The position numbers and the translations under genes are program-made. Positions 10,999 through 23,811 of a stretch of DNA of 64,000 bases are shown here, piece by piece. The stretch lies in contig NC_054886.1 in NCBI RefSeq assembly GCF_018320785.1, forward strand, positions 9,671,207-9,735,206, given 5' to 3'. The number at the start of each line of letters is the position of its first letter. Positions within the stretch are counted from its first letter, which is position 1. Source of the DNA: Cheilinus undulatus. Taxonomy: Eukaryota; Chordata; Actinopteri; Labriformes; Labridae. The notes under the pieces are model-generated. The model searched no databases. It saw only the letters and a program-made list of their open reading frames with translations, and had not been told where the DNA came from.

Positions 10999-13150
10999 GA
11001 GTGAACAACTACTGGCTTATAGGAAAGAATGAGTGATTATCTGCTAGTTAACAGGAAATGAATGAGTGAATAACTGCTATTTAACCAAGTATAGAATGAG
11101 TGATTTTATTCTTGAAATTTTATAAAACCTTCCAAATATGTCCATTTTCAGTATGAATTAACATTTTCATGGCTTTTATATTTTTTCACATCAACGGTTC
11201 AAAGCTGGTCAAGTTAACAGTCTTTCAGGGCTTAATACATTGATTTTAATGGTACAGAATTTACAATGCATACAACATTTTTTTGTGAGAGGTCTCGGGT
11301 TCAAATCCTGGATGAGCCCCCAATTCATGTTACGCCCCATCAAGGGATAGCCAGAAAACAACATGAAAATGACCCAAATCACTAATTTCTCAATTAGCCA
11401 CAGGGCTATTAAGATTTAAACAATAGTACAATTTATTTACATAAACTTAAATAAGTTTACGTTTACAAATGACTTAAAATACCTCAGGGTGAATCAAAGA
11501 TAACAAATAAAAAAGGGGGAGACGTTTAAACTAACCCCAGAGCAGCCAATCAGCAGCAGGCGATAGCACACCTGATTAGACAGATAGCACACGCTCCAAA
11601 CACAGCGAATTTGAAGCAAACACAAGATACAATATACAATAACAAAACACATTATGACCATGGTTGTAACAATGCAGCATTAGCAGTAAAGTCGTTTTCC
11701 AAACTATTTTAACATCTTTGATAATAATAAGATCATTAAACATTATATACACAGCATTGACAGTTTAGTGGAACCAACTATATCATAATAAAATTGCATA
11801 ATTACAAAGAATATTCAACCTTTTTCAGACACAGAAGTTAAAACCCAACCCTTTTAATTTTATTTGTTTTATATATCACATAATTCAGCTTTTAGAGAAG
11901 CTGTGCCGATGCTTTTTCAGTATTAGCTGTTAATTCATGAGTGTACTCAGTGTGCTGCACTCTTCAGAAATTGCATTTTCTACACAAGGAAAACACTAAA
12001 CTTTAGTGCATACAGGATTTAAATAAAGATTATAACAGCTACAATAACAGTATTGGTAGTAATGATGAGGAAATAATCAAAGTACTTATAATATCAATAT
12101 AACAGTAACAATTACTGTATACTAGAAATAATACCAAACAGTAACAAAGTAGTTGCATGTTTGCTTGGGCTATATTGAAATCATGTCTTCTGTTGTAGAT
12201 GGTGCAATGTAGCTGTAAGTTCTGCACAGGTTTTTGTGGCCTTAAATGAAGGAGACGTCTCCTGTTTGTAAGAAGCTACTGGATGTCTTGCTTTTCCCCT
12301 CAGGAAAGTACATCCATCTGTCAGCTTTATTCTCAGTGGGTGTGTCGCTGAGTGGGGAAACCTGGTCAAAACCTGGCTGGTCCCGGCTACAGGGGGCTGG
12401 CTAGCAAGAGCAGAGAATAAAGGTTTGGATTCTGTGGCAAGAAGTGGCATTTCCAAAAGCGTTACCCTATCCTCCAGAGCTCCAAATAAACTACATTATA
12501 TACACATATCATTATTGGTGAAGGCGGACAGGGAGAATTCCAATATCTGGTACAGCGAGCAGTCTGAGGCAGACACAGAAGCCGAGGCTATGCTGGTCTA
12601 AGTTATGGTATATGTACGCATAAACGCACAACAGCTATGAAACAGTAGTGATGAGAAGTAGAAAGAGTAAAAATAATTAACTTTAGAGCGGTCAAGATGT
12701 AGGAAATCTCTTCTCACTTCTCTGGGTTTGTAATGGCGGTTGGCAAAGAGAGACACAGGAAAAGAGCAGCTGTGACACAATAAGCTCACTGCACGTCAGC
12801 CATATCGGCAGATGGGGACCTGAGGAAGACCAATTTTGAGTTTTATACAAAATGTATACATTTTTAAGATGTTATCATGCCTCCACTTTCAACCCAGTAT
12901 ACCCAAGAAGTCCTCTGAGAGGTATGGATGACAACTGGAGCAACTAGGAGGTTTTCAAGTCAAGACATACAGACAGACAGACAGACAGACAGCTCTCCAG
13001 TTATAGTAGTAAGATATCCATCCATCCATTTTCTACAGCTCTATTCCTGTTTGTATTATCATAATCATTATGCACACACAAGCCCTTCTACAAAGAAAGA
13101 TGATGACTCAAAATCCAGGTTTCCAGAGGCTTCCACACAATAATACATGT
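10997..13150. other. Intergenic with duplicated TRIM flank
   Basis: No gene is supported. 11298-11308 is a tRNA B-box-like GGTTCAAATCC, perhaps a SINE scrap. 11660-11900 is paralogous to 1860-2110 and marks the 3' flank of TRIM copy B. 12970-12992 is a (GACA)n microsatellite, and 13016-13040 has a ATCCATCCATTTTCTAC tail typical of fish retroelements. Confidence 0.5.
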
Positions 13151-14554
13151 CTAAAACTGTATGGTGACTTTCTTTGTGACTATGCTCAGTGGATTTGAAT
13201 TGAATGAGTTGACAAAAGGAAAGAGCCGCTCAGTGAAGGTCTGACGGAAAGTGTGAAGGAGTGTGTTGGTATCTGAATCATAGAAAGACAATTTCCCTCC
13301 GCTCCAGTCCAGCTTCACTCTGACCCTCTTCAGTGGCTGATTCACAGAGAGAATGTTATCTATCTTTGGTGGACAGGACACTTTGTATTTACCATTATCA
13401 TACCACACCTCCCAGTATCCAGTCTGAAGGGTTCCCTTCCTCCACACAGACTCTGCTATCACACCAACAGACCAGTGTGCATCACTCCTGACCTTGACGT
13501 CCCAGCTATGAGTCCCTGATTTAAACCCCTCAGACCCGAGCACCATCGGGTACATCTGAAATCTTTCTGGGTTCTGCGGTTTTACAATCTCCTCTCCTTC
13601 GTTTGTCAGACTTTTCAAATCTTCAGACACAGACAAGTACGGTCCTGCAGTGTTTGGATCCAGAACGACCGGGAAATACGTCACCATCTCCTTCATCTTC
13701 TTCCAGACGTTAAAGCTCAGGTTGCCCAGGTGTTTGGCCACAACCATCAGAGCTCCTGGCCCCAGCTGTGGATCCTCCACCAGGGGGCGTTGCTTGGCCC
13801 TTTCCACTGCAGCCTTGTAGTTGAGCATGAATGTGACACTTCCAGATTTCAGCTCCGTTTCTGTGGCTTTGATCGTCTCTGACAGACTTGCTATTTCTCT
13901 GCTCAAAGCCTGAATCTTTGTCTTCATCTCTGCACTCTTCTGCTTCTCCTCCCTCTTCACAGAGGCCACCCTTGCCTTCTCCTCCTCTTCTAAAAACTTA
14001 CGAAGTCTTTGAAACTTCTCTCTGATCTGCCTCTCTGTGTCTAGAGCCTGGGTCTTTATATGTGCTGCTGTTTGATCCCACTCCACTTTGACTTTATTGA
14101 AGTGCTCTATTCTATCCTGTAAAAGCTTCAGGTGTTTCCTGAGCTCCTCCTTGTAGTCGTCTGCAGCCTCATCGATGGGTCTGAATCTGTGGTTGGTATG
14201 AGCCCTGGAATCCCGACAGACTACACACACTGGCTGCTGATGATCCAGACAGAAGAGCCTCAACTTCTCTGAATGCAGACTGCAGACTGTCTCTGTTTCA
14301 GAGGTCTTATCCTCCAGAGAAAGCTGCTTTAAGAAGGAGTCACACAGGTTCTTTAATGCCAGGTTACGGTGTGGCTCACCTGTTGAAGGTGCTCGACACA
14401 GAGGACATGGGTGTAAAGGTTTATCCACCCACCAGAGCTCCAGACAGTCTTTACAGAAGCTGTGGCTGCAGGACAGCAGAACAGGATTGTTGAAGACATT
14501 ACTGCATATGGAACATAAAAAATCATCTTCAGCACAAGGAAACGCAGCAGCCAT
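13151..14554 (-). CDS. TRIM E3 ubiquitin ligase copy B (TRIM35/NF7-like)
   Basis: Intact, intronless frame of 467 residues with the same layout as copy A: RING C3HC4 at about 14-53, B-box 2 at about 91-122, coiled coil 125-250 and PRY-SPRY about 285-467 (LDP, GTHSWDVKV, LDWSGGKLSFYD). The RING to early coiled-coil part is almost identical to copy A. The SPRY differs at many positions (for example TNEGEEIVKPQNPERFQMY against TQRDYPPLKNPERVEGY). That pattern suggests the two share an E3 module but may recognise different targets. The likely role is cytoplasmic ubiquitin ligation, possibly in innate defence; this is inferred from the family. Start is the first Met, giving MAAAFPCAED. Confidence 0.93.
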   Translation of the reverse strand: MAAAFPCAEDDFLCSICSNVFNNPVLLSCSHSFCKDCLELWWVDKPLHPCPLCRAPSTGEPHRNLALKNLCDSFLKQLSLEDKTSETETVCSLHSEKLRLFCLDHQQPVCVVCRDSRAHTNHRFRPIDEAADDYKEELRKHLKLLQDRIEHFNKVKVEWDQTAAHIKTQALDTERQIREKFQRLRKFLEEEEKARVASVKREEKQKSAEMKTKIQALSREIASLSETIKATETELKSGSVTFMLNYKAAVERAKQRPLVEDPQLGPGALMVVAKHLGNLSFNVWKKMKEMVTYFPVVLDPNTAGPYLSVSEDLKSLTNEGEEIVKPQNPERFQMYPMVLGSEGFKSGTHSWDVKVRSDAHWSVGVIAESVWRKGTLQTGYWEVWYDNGKYKVSCPPKIDNILSVNQPLKRVRVKLDWSGGKLSFYDSDTNTLLHTFRQTFTERLFPFVNSFNSNPLSIVTKKVTIQF

Positions 14555-17500
14555 CCTGAGTCCTTCTTTGAGTCCTCACTCTACTTGTCCAAGTTACGTT
14601 ATTCCCACTAATGTCCCAGTTATAGTCCTTTTGTTTTTCCGTAACAGTAGAATTCGTCTTTTTATCCTGTTGTCTGTCTCTGTAAATGTGTCAGTACTCG
14701 GTGTGTTATTCCAGTATTAAGCTGAGCTTCCTGTGTCATATCCTGATAAACAAGAGTAGGGAGGGTTTCTGGAACATTTCCTTTAAATGCTCTTTGATAA
14801 ACTGTAAAACAACAGTTGCAGGTATGTTGTTATACCACATTCTGTTTCATTGCTCAATACATACTTCTGAAATGCGTCTGGACAAGTGCTTGAGATGACA
14901 TTCGTCATGAACTGATGCAATACAGAGGCAGACTGACAAAGATATGGAGCGATGGACTGATTGACTGGTTGTTCTTTTTAATCTGTAGGAAATGTTTTGG
15001 CATCACACTTAACCAGATTTTTAAAAACTGCCTCATCATATGTAACAAATGAAGGACTAACTGCTAGTTAACCAGGGATTGATGGAGTACTTATCCACTT
15101 GTCAGTCTAAACTAAACCTGAAAAGAGAGACTAGATCATGATTGATGAACAAACTTTCAGTCAAGGGGATTAAAGATATTTCAAACGCTAACTAATGAAC
15201 AGAAAAAATGTCTAGCTATAGGGATACAAATGGCAAACACACACACACACACACCCACACACACACACCCACACATACACACACACACATATATATACAC
15301 ATATATATACAGTGCTTAACAAATTTATTAGACCACCTGTCATATTTGTCTCAGAGACCATCCAGCATCATGAAGTGCTTTAATTTAGACTCTTTCATTT
15401 TCAGTGAGCTCCCCATGTTTTCCCAATTTGAACAGGAATGAGGGATTTCAAACTGAATTCACCAAAATTTGAGCCGGCTCACTGGGCTTCTCTGAGATGT
15501 CAGAAATTAATCAAGCATAACATTCAACCACTAAAACTCATTTTTCTGTTCAGGAATGCAAGTAAATAACTATAATTTGACATATTAATCAAGAAATATT
15601 AATGTGCTTTATTATTTTTTCGCATTAAAAATATCATTTGGGTTAAAGAGCTTCTACATATTGGTTTATTAACCATTGCAGAAACATAAAAAATGATTTT
15701 GGTAATTACCAATGATGTTAGTTTAGGGCAGCTGTGGCATAAACCTTACTTTGGTTAGGGTTAGGGTGGTCTAAGAAATGGCCAAAGTGAGGCCCTAAGC
15801 AGACAACAAAACCTGAGATAGTTGCAAAGACATAATTCTTTGTTGTATTTTTCATCAAAGATAATATAAAAAAACTACCACAGACCTGTGACATTGACCA
15901 AAACTAACTTTATCTGAAAGAAAGTCACAACAAGAGGTCTGCAAAAGAAGAGTTTCATATTTATTAGATTTTCACAAACACATTTATGATCAACACTTCA
16001 TGAAACAGCAGAAAAATGTGCCTTCACTGTACATCAGAGTTTAAATAGTCTGTTTCTTTCCTCGCTGTCCTTCTAAACATTTTCCTCCTTTAAATTCACA
16101 GTTTCCCTCCATCCAGAGTTCCTTCATCCTCAGAGTCAAAAACGTCCTCTCCGTGTCTCTTCATCGACTTTCTTCTACCTTCATCATGTTCACTCTCTGT
16201 CAGGATTACTCACAGTCAAAGTAGTAAAACGCTCTGGTTTCAAACCCTGTTTGTCCCAGAACATGTCAATAACACATCACACCAGATCCAAACATGAGAC
16301 CTGATTAAAAACATATTTACACTTCTACATGAAAAGAAATAAAGCTCTCAAAGTGCTGCAAGACAGAAGAGGATCAGAGCGTGGAGATTCAAACTTAAAC
16401 ACAAAAACAGCCTCTAAAATTCATCTTTAAATAAAAACATTTTAAATAAGATTATAATTTACTTCACTAGAGTGGTTTTATATCAACAATGTCACTGCAG
16501 TTAAGAGAAAAATGCATGAAATCAGGCTGATCGATAAAGTTTATATCACTGAAAGAGTGACGGCTGATTGTGTTCTAAAGAAGGAAGGACTGTCCAGCAG
16601 ATCCACAGCCTGTGGGGTTGTACAAAACAAGAGTCAAACATTTATTTAGGAAAAAAAAAAAGAAAAATAATAAGGATCAAACTAAAAAAAGTCCCTCTTG
16701 TGTTTTATGTGACAGATGCACGGCATTTTCTTGATAAGAGATCCAGGTTGCCTCAGTTCAGCACACATATTGCTGGGGTCAGGCCATGACCTCCTATCTT
16801 ACTCTATGATTTTAACTTTCTTTTTAAATAAATCAGTCACCCTTTACATCTCTCAGTAGGTTTTTGCAAATTTTCAACTGATAAAAAGAGTCAGAAAGAT
16901 GCTGCCTATGACCACTCAATGTTAAATTATTTTGAAAATGCACCATTTTCCTGAGAGCGGTGATTTTGGAGATAGGAGGTTATGACCCAACATTTACATT
17001 ATGTTTATGACATGTAGAGAAGTTCATCCTCATGGTTCAGTAATACTGAGCAGCCATGATATTTTAAAATCATCACACAAGAGAGCATTTAACATGAATT
17101 AATGATGAGTTAGAGATATTCAGCTTAAAGAAGTCTTTATAAGAAATGAGAATTAAAGCAGTTATAATAAAGAAATAAAACTTACAGAATCATGGGCTGA
17201 CTGATTACTGAGATAACTAAAAAAATGAAAATAAAAGTTTTCATATGAAAGACTCGTGTGTATTTTTACAATATAAATCTATAAAACAAAACAGGAAAAA
17301 CATTTTTATACACATCTTGTACAAGTTTAAACAACTAAAAAAAGACATGAGAGAGCTCTTCACTCTGATTAATCACATTCAGTAAAATCTCAAACATTAA
17401 TGACTGAAGGGGTCCAGAGAAGTCCAGCATCCTCTCAGAGTTCAGACCTGCAAGGAACAAGAAACAAGAAGACATTAAACTTTTAAGCTATCATTTAAGC

Positions 17501-18345
17501 CCAAAATGCACTTTTAAACTAAACTCAGAGAAATCAGAGTCTGGACAGCTGATCAGATGTTATTATGAAGAGATCCTTATAATTGAATCTGTATTTTTAT
17601 TAGAGACCTTTTATGGTGAATTTTTTTTTTTTTTTTTAATTTCCCTTATATGCCATTCTGAAAACACATGCATTGTATTTGAAATTAACCACAGAGTTTC
17701 ACTGAAACTGATACTAAATGTAACATATTTTTACAAAACAATAAAGATACCAACAGATACCAGTTTTTGTGACTTTTGAGGCAAAATAGTTGTTATTATT
17801 TCATGTATTATCACCTATTTTTTGTATAAAGATGGTGGTCTCGTGTCTTGCAACCATCATGAGGGGAAATAAAGTTAATTCATTTTGAATATTTGACACT
17901 TTCTCACAAATTGTTGTTTTGGTTAAAAGCAAACAAACAAAAAAAGCCTAAAAAATGTACTGATCTGTGTCCCTGTGCTCCTCTTGTTCGTCTGTCATGT
18001 TTGAGAGCAGCAACTGCAATGCATGATGGTAAAATTGCTGGGCTAGAGACCTTGGTTGTTCACCACTTTTCACAATGCACTGTAGAACAGAGTGAGTGCA
18101 CTGTATAGTAATTAACTAGTGTGGGGGGGGGGGCAGCACAGCCCTGCACTCTGAGTTTTGTTCAGGTGCAAAAAAGTGATGTTTTTTCCAGCTTTCTACT
18201 CTTTATTATGGACAAATTAAGAACAAGCTTATGAAACGCATTCATAAGAAAGCACTTATCACTGATGCTGTTAGTGAAATAGTAACCAGATAATAAATGA
18301 GTTACTAGCCTAACAACTAGTTAGCAAGCTCTGTAAGCTTGTTAG
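14555..18345. other. TRIM B promoter flank and gene-poor spacer
   Basis: 14555-14900 is the duplicated 5' flank of copy B. 15236-15311 is a CA/TA microsatellite. 15935-16055 is similar to 1530-1650. On the minus strand, 16060-16215 carries a short terminal frame ending in EDEGTLDGGKL, and TTGCAG at about 17450 is acceptor-like. Together these could be 3'-exon remains of an unidentified minus-strand gene, but I cannot support a gene. 18122-18132 is a G run. Confidence 0.4.
15236..15311. repeat. (CA)n/(TA)n microsatellite
   Basis: CACACA runs with CCCACA interruptions pass into ACATATATATACAC. Confidence 0.95.
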
Positions 18346-18930
18346 TTAGTTTGTCAGAAAATAGCGAAGTTTCTTAAACTTCTCCCTGATTTGATTCTCT
18401 GTGGTTTGAGCCTGGGTCTTTATATGCTCTGCTGTGTGATCCCAGTTCAGTTTCAGGTCATCCAGGTGTTCTATTCTATCCTGTAAAGACTTCAGAAGGA
18501 TCCTGAGCTCCTCCTTGTAGTCGTCTGCAGCCTCATCAATGGGTCTGAATCTGTGGTTGGTGTGGGCCCTGGAATCCCGACAGACGACACACACAGGCTG
18601 AAGATGATCCAGACAGAAGAGCTTCAGCTTCTCTGAATGCAGACTGCAGAACGTCTCCGACCTCACAGGGATGTTCTCTTCCTTGCAAAAGTCCAGTATG
18701 AAGGAATCGCACATATTCTTCAATGGAAAGTTACTTCTCAGGTCATTTTTTGAAGATTTCTTCCTGCACTTAGGACACTGGTAAGTCATTTTGAACAACC
18801 ACTTCCTCTTCAGGCAGTTGTCGCAGAAGCTATGGTTACACGGCAGCATGACAGGATTTTTGAAGATGTTGTGGCAGAGCGGACAGAAATACCGATCATC
18901 CACATCCATGTGAGCCAACAGAGAAGCCAT
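18346..18930 (-). pseudogene. Truncated TRIM copy C (RING plus B-box only)
   Basis: An open frame of 194 residues. It keeps a full RING (C16, C19, C31, H33, C36, C39, C52, C55) and B-box 2 (C95, H98, C106, C114, C117, H123, H126), then the start of the coiled coil, and ends KKLRYFLTN where copies A and B continue KFLEEEEKAR. The downstream 230 bp show no coiled-coil or SPRY sequence and no splice donor at the break. The rest of the gene is therefore missing, replaced by unrelated DNA. The RING half has diverged far more than A from B, while the B-box region stays close. It could be a pseudogene or a short RING/B-box protein. Both zinc domains are intact, so expression cannot be excluded. Confidence 0.75.
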
Positions 18931-19495
18931 TTCTGAGTCCTGCTTGGAGTCAGACCGAAGTCAGAGTATTCTCAGTCTTCCAGTCCTTATTTGTGTCTGT
19001 CGTCTGTCTCTGCACGCGTCAACTCCAACTGTGCCTGTCTTTTCTTGTTCACAGCTTTATGACAGAGAGTGGGACCTTTTCCAAATCATTTTTGGTAAAT
19101 GTTTAGTCACAACCTTTCCAATCAGCTGCAGGTGTGTTACATAAAACATTCCTGTGTCATTGCTCAGCTGTGCTGCTGCAGAACAGGTGCATTTTCTCTG
19201 TCATACTCAGCAGGCAGGGCATCATTCAATAACTGCTCATCACCAAAAACCCTCTTCTGCGGTTTTAAAGAAGATTCACCAAGGTTCCAAATGTTCACTT
19301 TGGCATTAACTATCACTCAGATGTGCCACATTAATTTTGAATTCTATTTTACTAAATTTTTAAAATCAATTAAACAAAAACGCAAAAACTCATGACTTAA
19401 CCTCCCACAACCCTGCGTGTGCATGTGTGGACATTACATTTTAGCTTTTCTCAAACCCAGGAATCACTTCTGCTGTTAGTTTATTAGATAACTGC
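18931..19495. other. 5' flank of TRIM copy C
   Basis: The first 250 bp retain scattered similarity to the flanks of copies A and B (ctgagtcct, gtctgtctctg, attcctgtgtcattgctcag). Beyond that I see nothing recognisable. Confidence 0.4.
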
Positions 19496-19499
19496 CCAC

Positions 19500-21075
19500 T
19501 TAAGTAATTTGCTTGAAATGGTGGGAGAATTTGCGGTGAAATTTACAGGAATTATCGAGGAAATTTTGTGGAATTTTACGGACATTTGGGGAATTCACTT
19601 GGATTTTTTTCAAGTATTATTAGTGATATTTTAGGGATTTATTTGTATCTTTTGGAGAGTTTCCTTGGTGTTTTGGGGGAATTTGCTTTGAAAATTTCAG
19701 GCATTTTTATTAAAATTTGGAAAATGTGTTTTTCAATTTTTGGGGATTTTATTTTCTGAGAAATTTCTTTGACTATTTGACTAATTTTGTATTATAATTT
19801 GGTAGATTTGTTGGTAAGTTTTAGGGAATTTGGATGTTTGGGGGAATTTCTCATCATTTTCATGGAATTTTGGGAATATGTTTGTTTCTCTTGGAGAGTT
19901 TCATTAGGTGTTGGGTGGGGGGTGGGGGGGGGTTTAGAATTTAAGATATTTTCATGGAATTTTGGTAAATGTATTTTAATTATGGGGGGAATTGCATTTG
20001 AATTTTTGTGGGACTCTGCTTTGATATTTTTAGGTTTTTTTTGGTATAAAAAAGTCTGAAATTAATTTTTAAATTTTTGGGAATTTTAATTAGCTTTTTT
20101 GGTGGGGGGGTGCTTTGAAAATTTTAAGAATTGAAACAGAAATTTTAAGGAATTTGTTTGGGTGTTTGGGCAAATTTTCTGTTACTTTCATATAATTTGG
20201 GGGACTTAATAACAAAGTTTGGGGGAAATTTGTATTTTGGGAAATTTTAAGAAATGTTCAGGAATTTACATGGAATTATTTAGACTGTATGATAAAGTTT
20301 CACTGAAATATTTCAGGAATATTTGAAGAAATTTTTGGATTGTTGGTGTGGGGCACCAATATTGGCTCTAAATATTGTCTAAGGACTTTCACAGAAATCT
20401 TTTGTATTTTTCTTAAATTTTGGGAATATATTTGAATCTTTTGGAGAGTTTCATTGGGAGAAAAGTGGAAAGTTAGGAAATGTGTTTGTACATTTTGGGG
20501 AATTTTACTGAATTTTTAGGGAAATCTGCTTAGATGTTTTTTGGTATTTTGTATGAACATTCTGTAATGACAAATCTTGGGGAATTTGGGAAAATTTCCA
20601 TGTAAACCTTTTTAGGAAATTTCTTAATATGTTTAGGGGTGGACTCTGCCTTGAATTTTGGGGAATTGATTTTGATTTAAATGTCAAGGATTTATGATAA
20701 AGTATTACCAGAATATTTAGGGAATATGTATAAAAAAAAAAAAAAAAAAAAAAAGGTAGTTTTTGGGATCTTTAAAAAAAAAATAATAATAAATTTAAAT
20801 CATGGGTAATTTTCCAGAATTGTCATGGAATTTTTGAGGAATTTGCTAAGAAATTTCATGAGATTTTTTTCTTTAAAATTTTTGGGAATTTGCTGAAATT
20901 TATTTAGGGATTTTTATGGATTTTTTGGAAATTTTATTGGAATGTTAGGCTTTGTGATAAAGTTTCACTGAAAGATTTGGGGAATATCTAAATACATTTT
21001 GAGGTACTTTTTTGGATGCCTTAAAATATGTTTAAAATTTACAGGAATATTATTTAATTTCTTTGAAATTTCAGT
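19500..21075. repeat. Degenerate G/T-rich repeat tract
   Basis: About 1.6 kb is made of loose variants of GGAATTTTGGGGAATTTG with strong strand asymmetry (G and T on plus, little C). Unit length drifts and no perfect period holds. Poly-G at about 19916-19930, poly-A at 20727-20753. Open frames here are low-complexity by-products. Confidence 0.8.
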
Positions 21076-23299
21076 AATCCTTATTTCAAGAGAGTGGAAA
21101 AATCTGACAGGAAACAAAAGAGTTTTTAATGCAAAATAATGGAATTTAAAAATGCTATAAAATGATGTGATTAATCACAATTAACTACAGAGGTTCTGAG
21201 GTAATCATGTTTAATTCTTTTCCTCCTTTTTTGCCCTGAAATAAACAAAAACGTAGCGTTTCTCTGTGCTTATTAGGAAAACTGGCATGTGCTTCTTGTG
21301 CTGTACATGCAATAATTCCTCCTAGACTTTCCTTTAAACATTCTTAAGAACATCCATCTATGGGGTGTTGCCCTGATGGATGTGAAATATAAGCCATGCC
21401 ATGGAGATGCCAAACAGACTATCAGGTTAGCATTTTTGGAGCATTTATGATTTTCTACATCAACAAAAATATCCACGTACTTTACTTCAGCGACTGTTAA
21501 TATCAGTGAGTCAGCAGGAACTCAGCCAAGAAGTTTCCAGGAATATTCTCTAGTTTCATTCAAGTTTCAAAAATGAAGCAATAAAACATGAAAGATAAAA
21601 CCTGCAGACTACAGTGTGAATATGTTATTGATACAGGTTAGTCAGAGCATTTCAACTGATTTACAGCTTCTACATTAAATCATAATCAGTTAGAGGGATT
21701 TTAACAGAATAGAATTACATAGAAACTTCCCACTGTCTCTGTAAATGAAAATGTATCATTGAAGCTTCATAAAGCCAAAGTCACCCATCACTTGCTGCCA
21801 TGTGGCGTCCAAACTTTTATCATGATAGGAAACACGTGTCGGTATGAGGACGTTTTTCACGGCTGGTTTCAGGTGGTGAAATATGAACCAGCGGATCCAG
21901 TTTAGCCGCGTATCAACAAGATACTGTTTGATGTTGTCATGGCGATGATCTTCATCATCTTTTCATTGTGAAGTATTTTACCTGTAAAGGTGCATAAACA
22001 AACATTCATGATATCAATCTTTGATATCAGTGAAAATCTTCACCCTTGGTTAGGTTCTGGGAAAAAAAGGAAATTGTGTTTAATCACGGAGATAAAGATA
22101 AGATGTGTACAACCTTAATGATGGGCTGAGAGTGAATCAAATAGCATCAAAATACATTTTGATCATCTAAAAAAATCCATGACAGGTCTAATATCCAAAC
22201 AGCAAGGTCCAAGGCTCTTGCCAGTCAATCAGGGCATCGCTGCTCAGAAGTACTGAATATTTAAGAAAAGTTTGTTATTTGTCTTTGTTGTATTTATTCT
22301 AAAAATCGTCTGCACCATCAGAGTCTGTCTGCTTCATGGTCTCATCTGAGCTCTCTGGTTTGTGTTTTATCCACAGATGAGAAGGGGAACTCCAAATGCT
22401 CCGCTGCTGGTCCTTGTGTTTATGTAATTGCTGATGGGAGGCCATGTCTTTAAAAGACTGCTCCTAAAAAAAGCCGGCTGACCCCGCAGCGACTCTGACC
22501 TGCCAGGCAGCCTCTTGATGTCCAGCAGCAGCTGAAGCGACCCGTGTGTACAATAACAAATACCTGCCATGACTTGACCTTCTACTCCTGCACTCGCGTT
22601 ATGTCCAACACGCAGCAAACACTCGCATTCAAACGACCAGCTAATGAAGAGATGTCAGCATAATCCTCTTCATCTCTGCTGTGATATCAGGATCCAGAAA
22701 CCAGCTCCATGAGGTGTTAAGGATCAAGATTTACATTCTGATAGAGTAAAATATGCTTAATGTCATGAAATGGAACCAAAACAACACAAAACAAACAAGA
22801 AATTTCTCAATCTTCAACCTTTGCAGGGGTCCTGTGATGCAAATTCTCTCGTGGCTGCACACATCTCCACCAAAACTGAAGAACTTTTAGTTTTAGAAAA
22901 TATCAACATCTGTATGATGATTAAACATTCCTGACTTGAAAGATCACACACAGTAGGAGAAGAGGAGGAATGGTGTACTTCCTCATCCCTTGCATTCCCA
23001 CCTCATCTTGCCTGTCTTGATTGAGGCTGTATGAATCATCTCCTCTCCCTTTTTTTTAATTGTTTTAGCAACAAGAATAAACACAGCAGCTTCTCTGTGT
23101 GGTTCTCCTTATTGTAAACAATGATTCTTGCTCTATCACTAACATTAAAACATGTTACAGATGGGATTTTTGAAGACACTGCCCCCTAGCGTTTGAAGAA
23201 TATCGGTTTGCAGCAAGTAGGAAGTCGGCGCTAGGTAACTTTATTTCTGCATTTTTTGTCTTTTTTTCTTTTTTGTTATTATTTTGACAATGTCAAAGC

Positions 23300-23490
23300 T
23301 ATCAACATACATTTTAGAGGATTTTTCTTTTTCATTAGAATTTTTAAATTTTAATATCAAAACTCGAGATGGGTCAATAATAATCTCTGTAGACTTTTTG
23401 TACCCACTCAGTCTGTTGGTGCCCAAAAATGTCCGATTAAAATCATAGTTTTTGATCCTCCAGCCATCACAGTAAAAAAACAAAACAAAA
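23300..23490. repeat. Dispersed repeat, copy 1 (partner at 36.2 kb)
   Basis: The phrase CTCAGTCTGTTGGTG and the following CCTCCAGCCATCACAGTAAA recur at 36240-36320. The adjoining half (rev. comp. CTACAGAGATTATTATTGAC) also recurs at 36325-36400, but in the opposite orientation relative to the first half. It is an unnamed interspersed family. Confidence 0.7.
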
Positions 23491-23811
23491 CAAAAATATG
23501 CATTTATGATATTATGCTTTCATTCTTGAGTCATTGCATCAAATTTGCAGTTTTTCCTGTGTGTCACCAAATATCAGACATTTACCATATTTGGCATGAG
23601 AGGAAATTAAATAAATTTTTCATGGTTTTCTTTAGGAGTGCTAATATAAGAGTTTATTAAAATGTTAAAATTTAAAAATAATTAGGCTATTAATAAAAAT
23701 CTAAGTTGTTGCTCATTATTAACATAGTCAAGGCTGTGATGATCCACTTAAAGAAAATCCAATTAGCATGTAGAATATGACAAATATTTGTTTTCTGTGA
23801 TTTTTTACATA

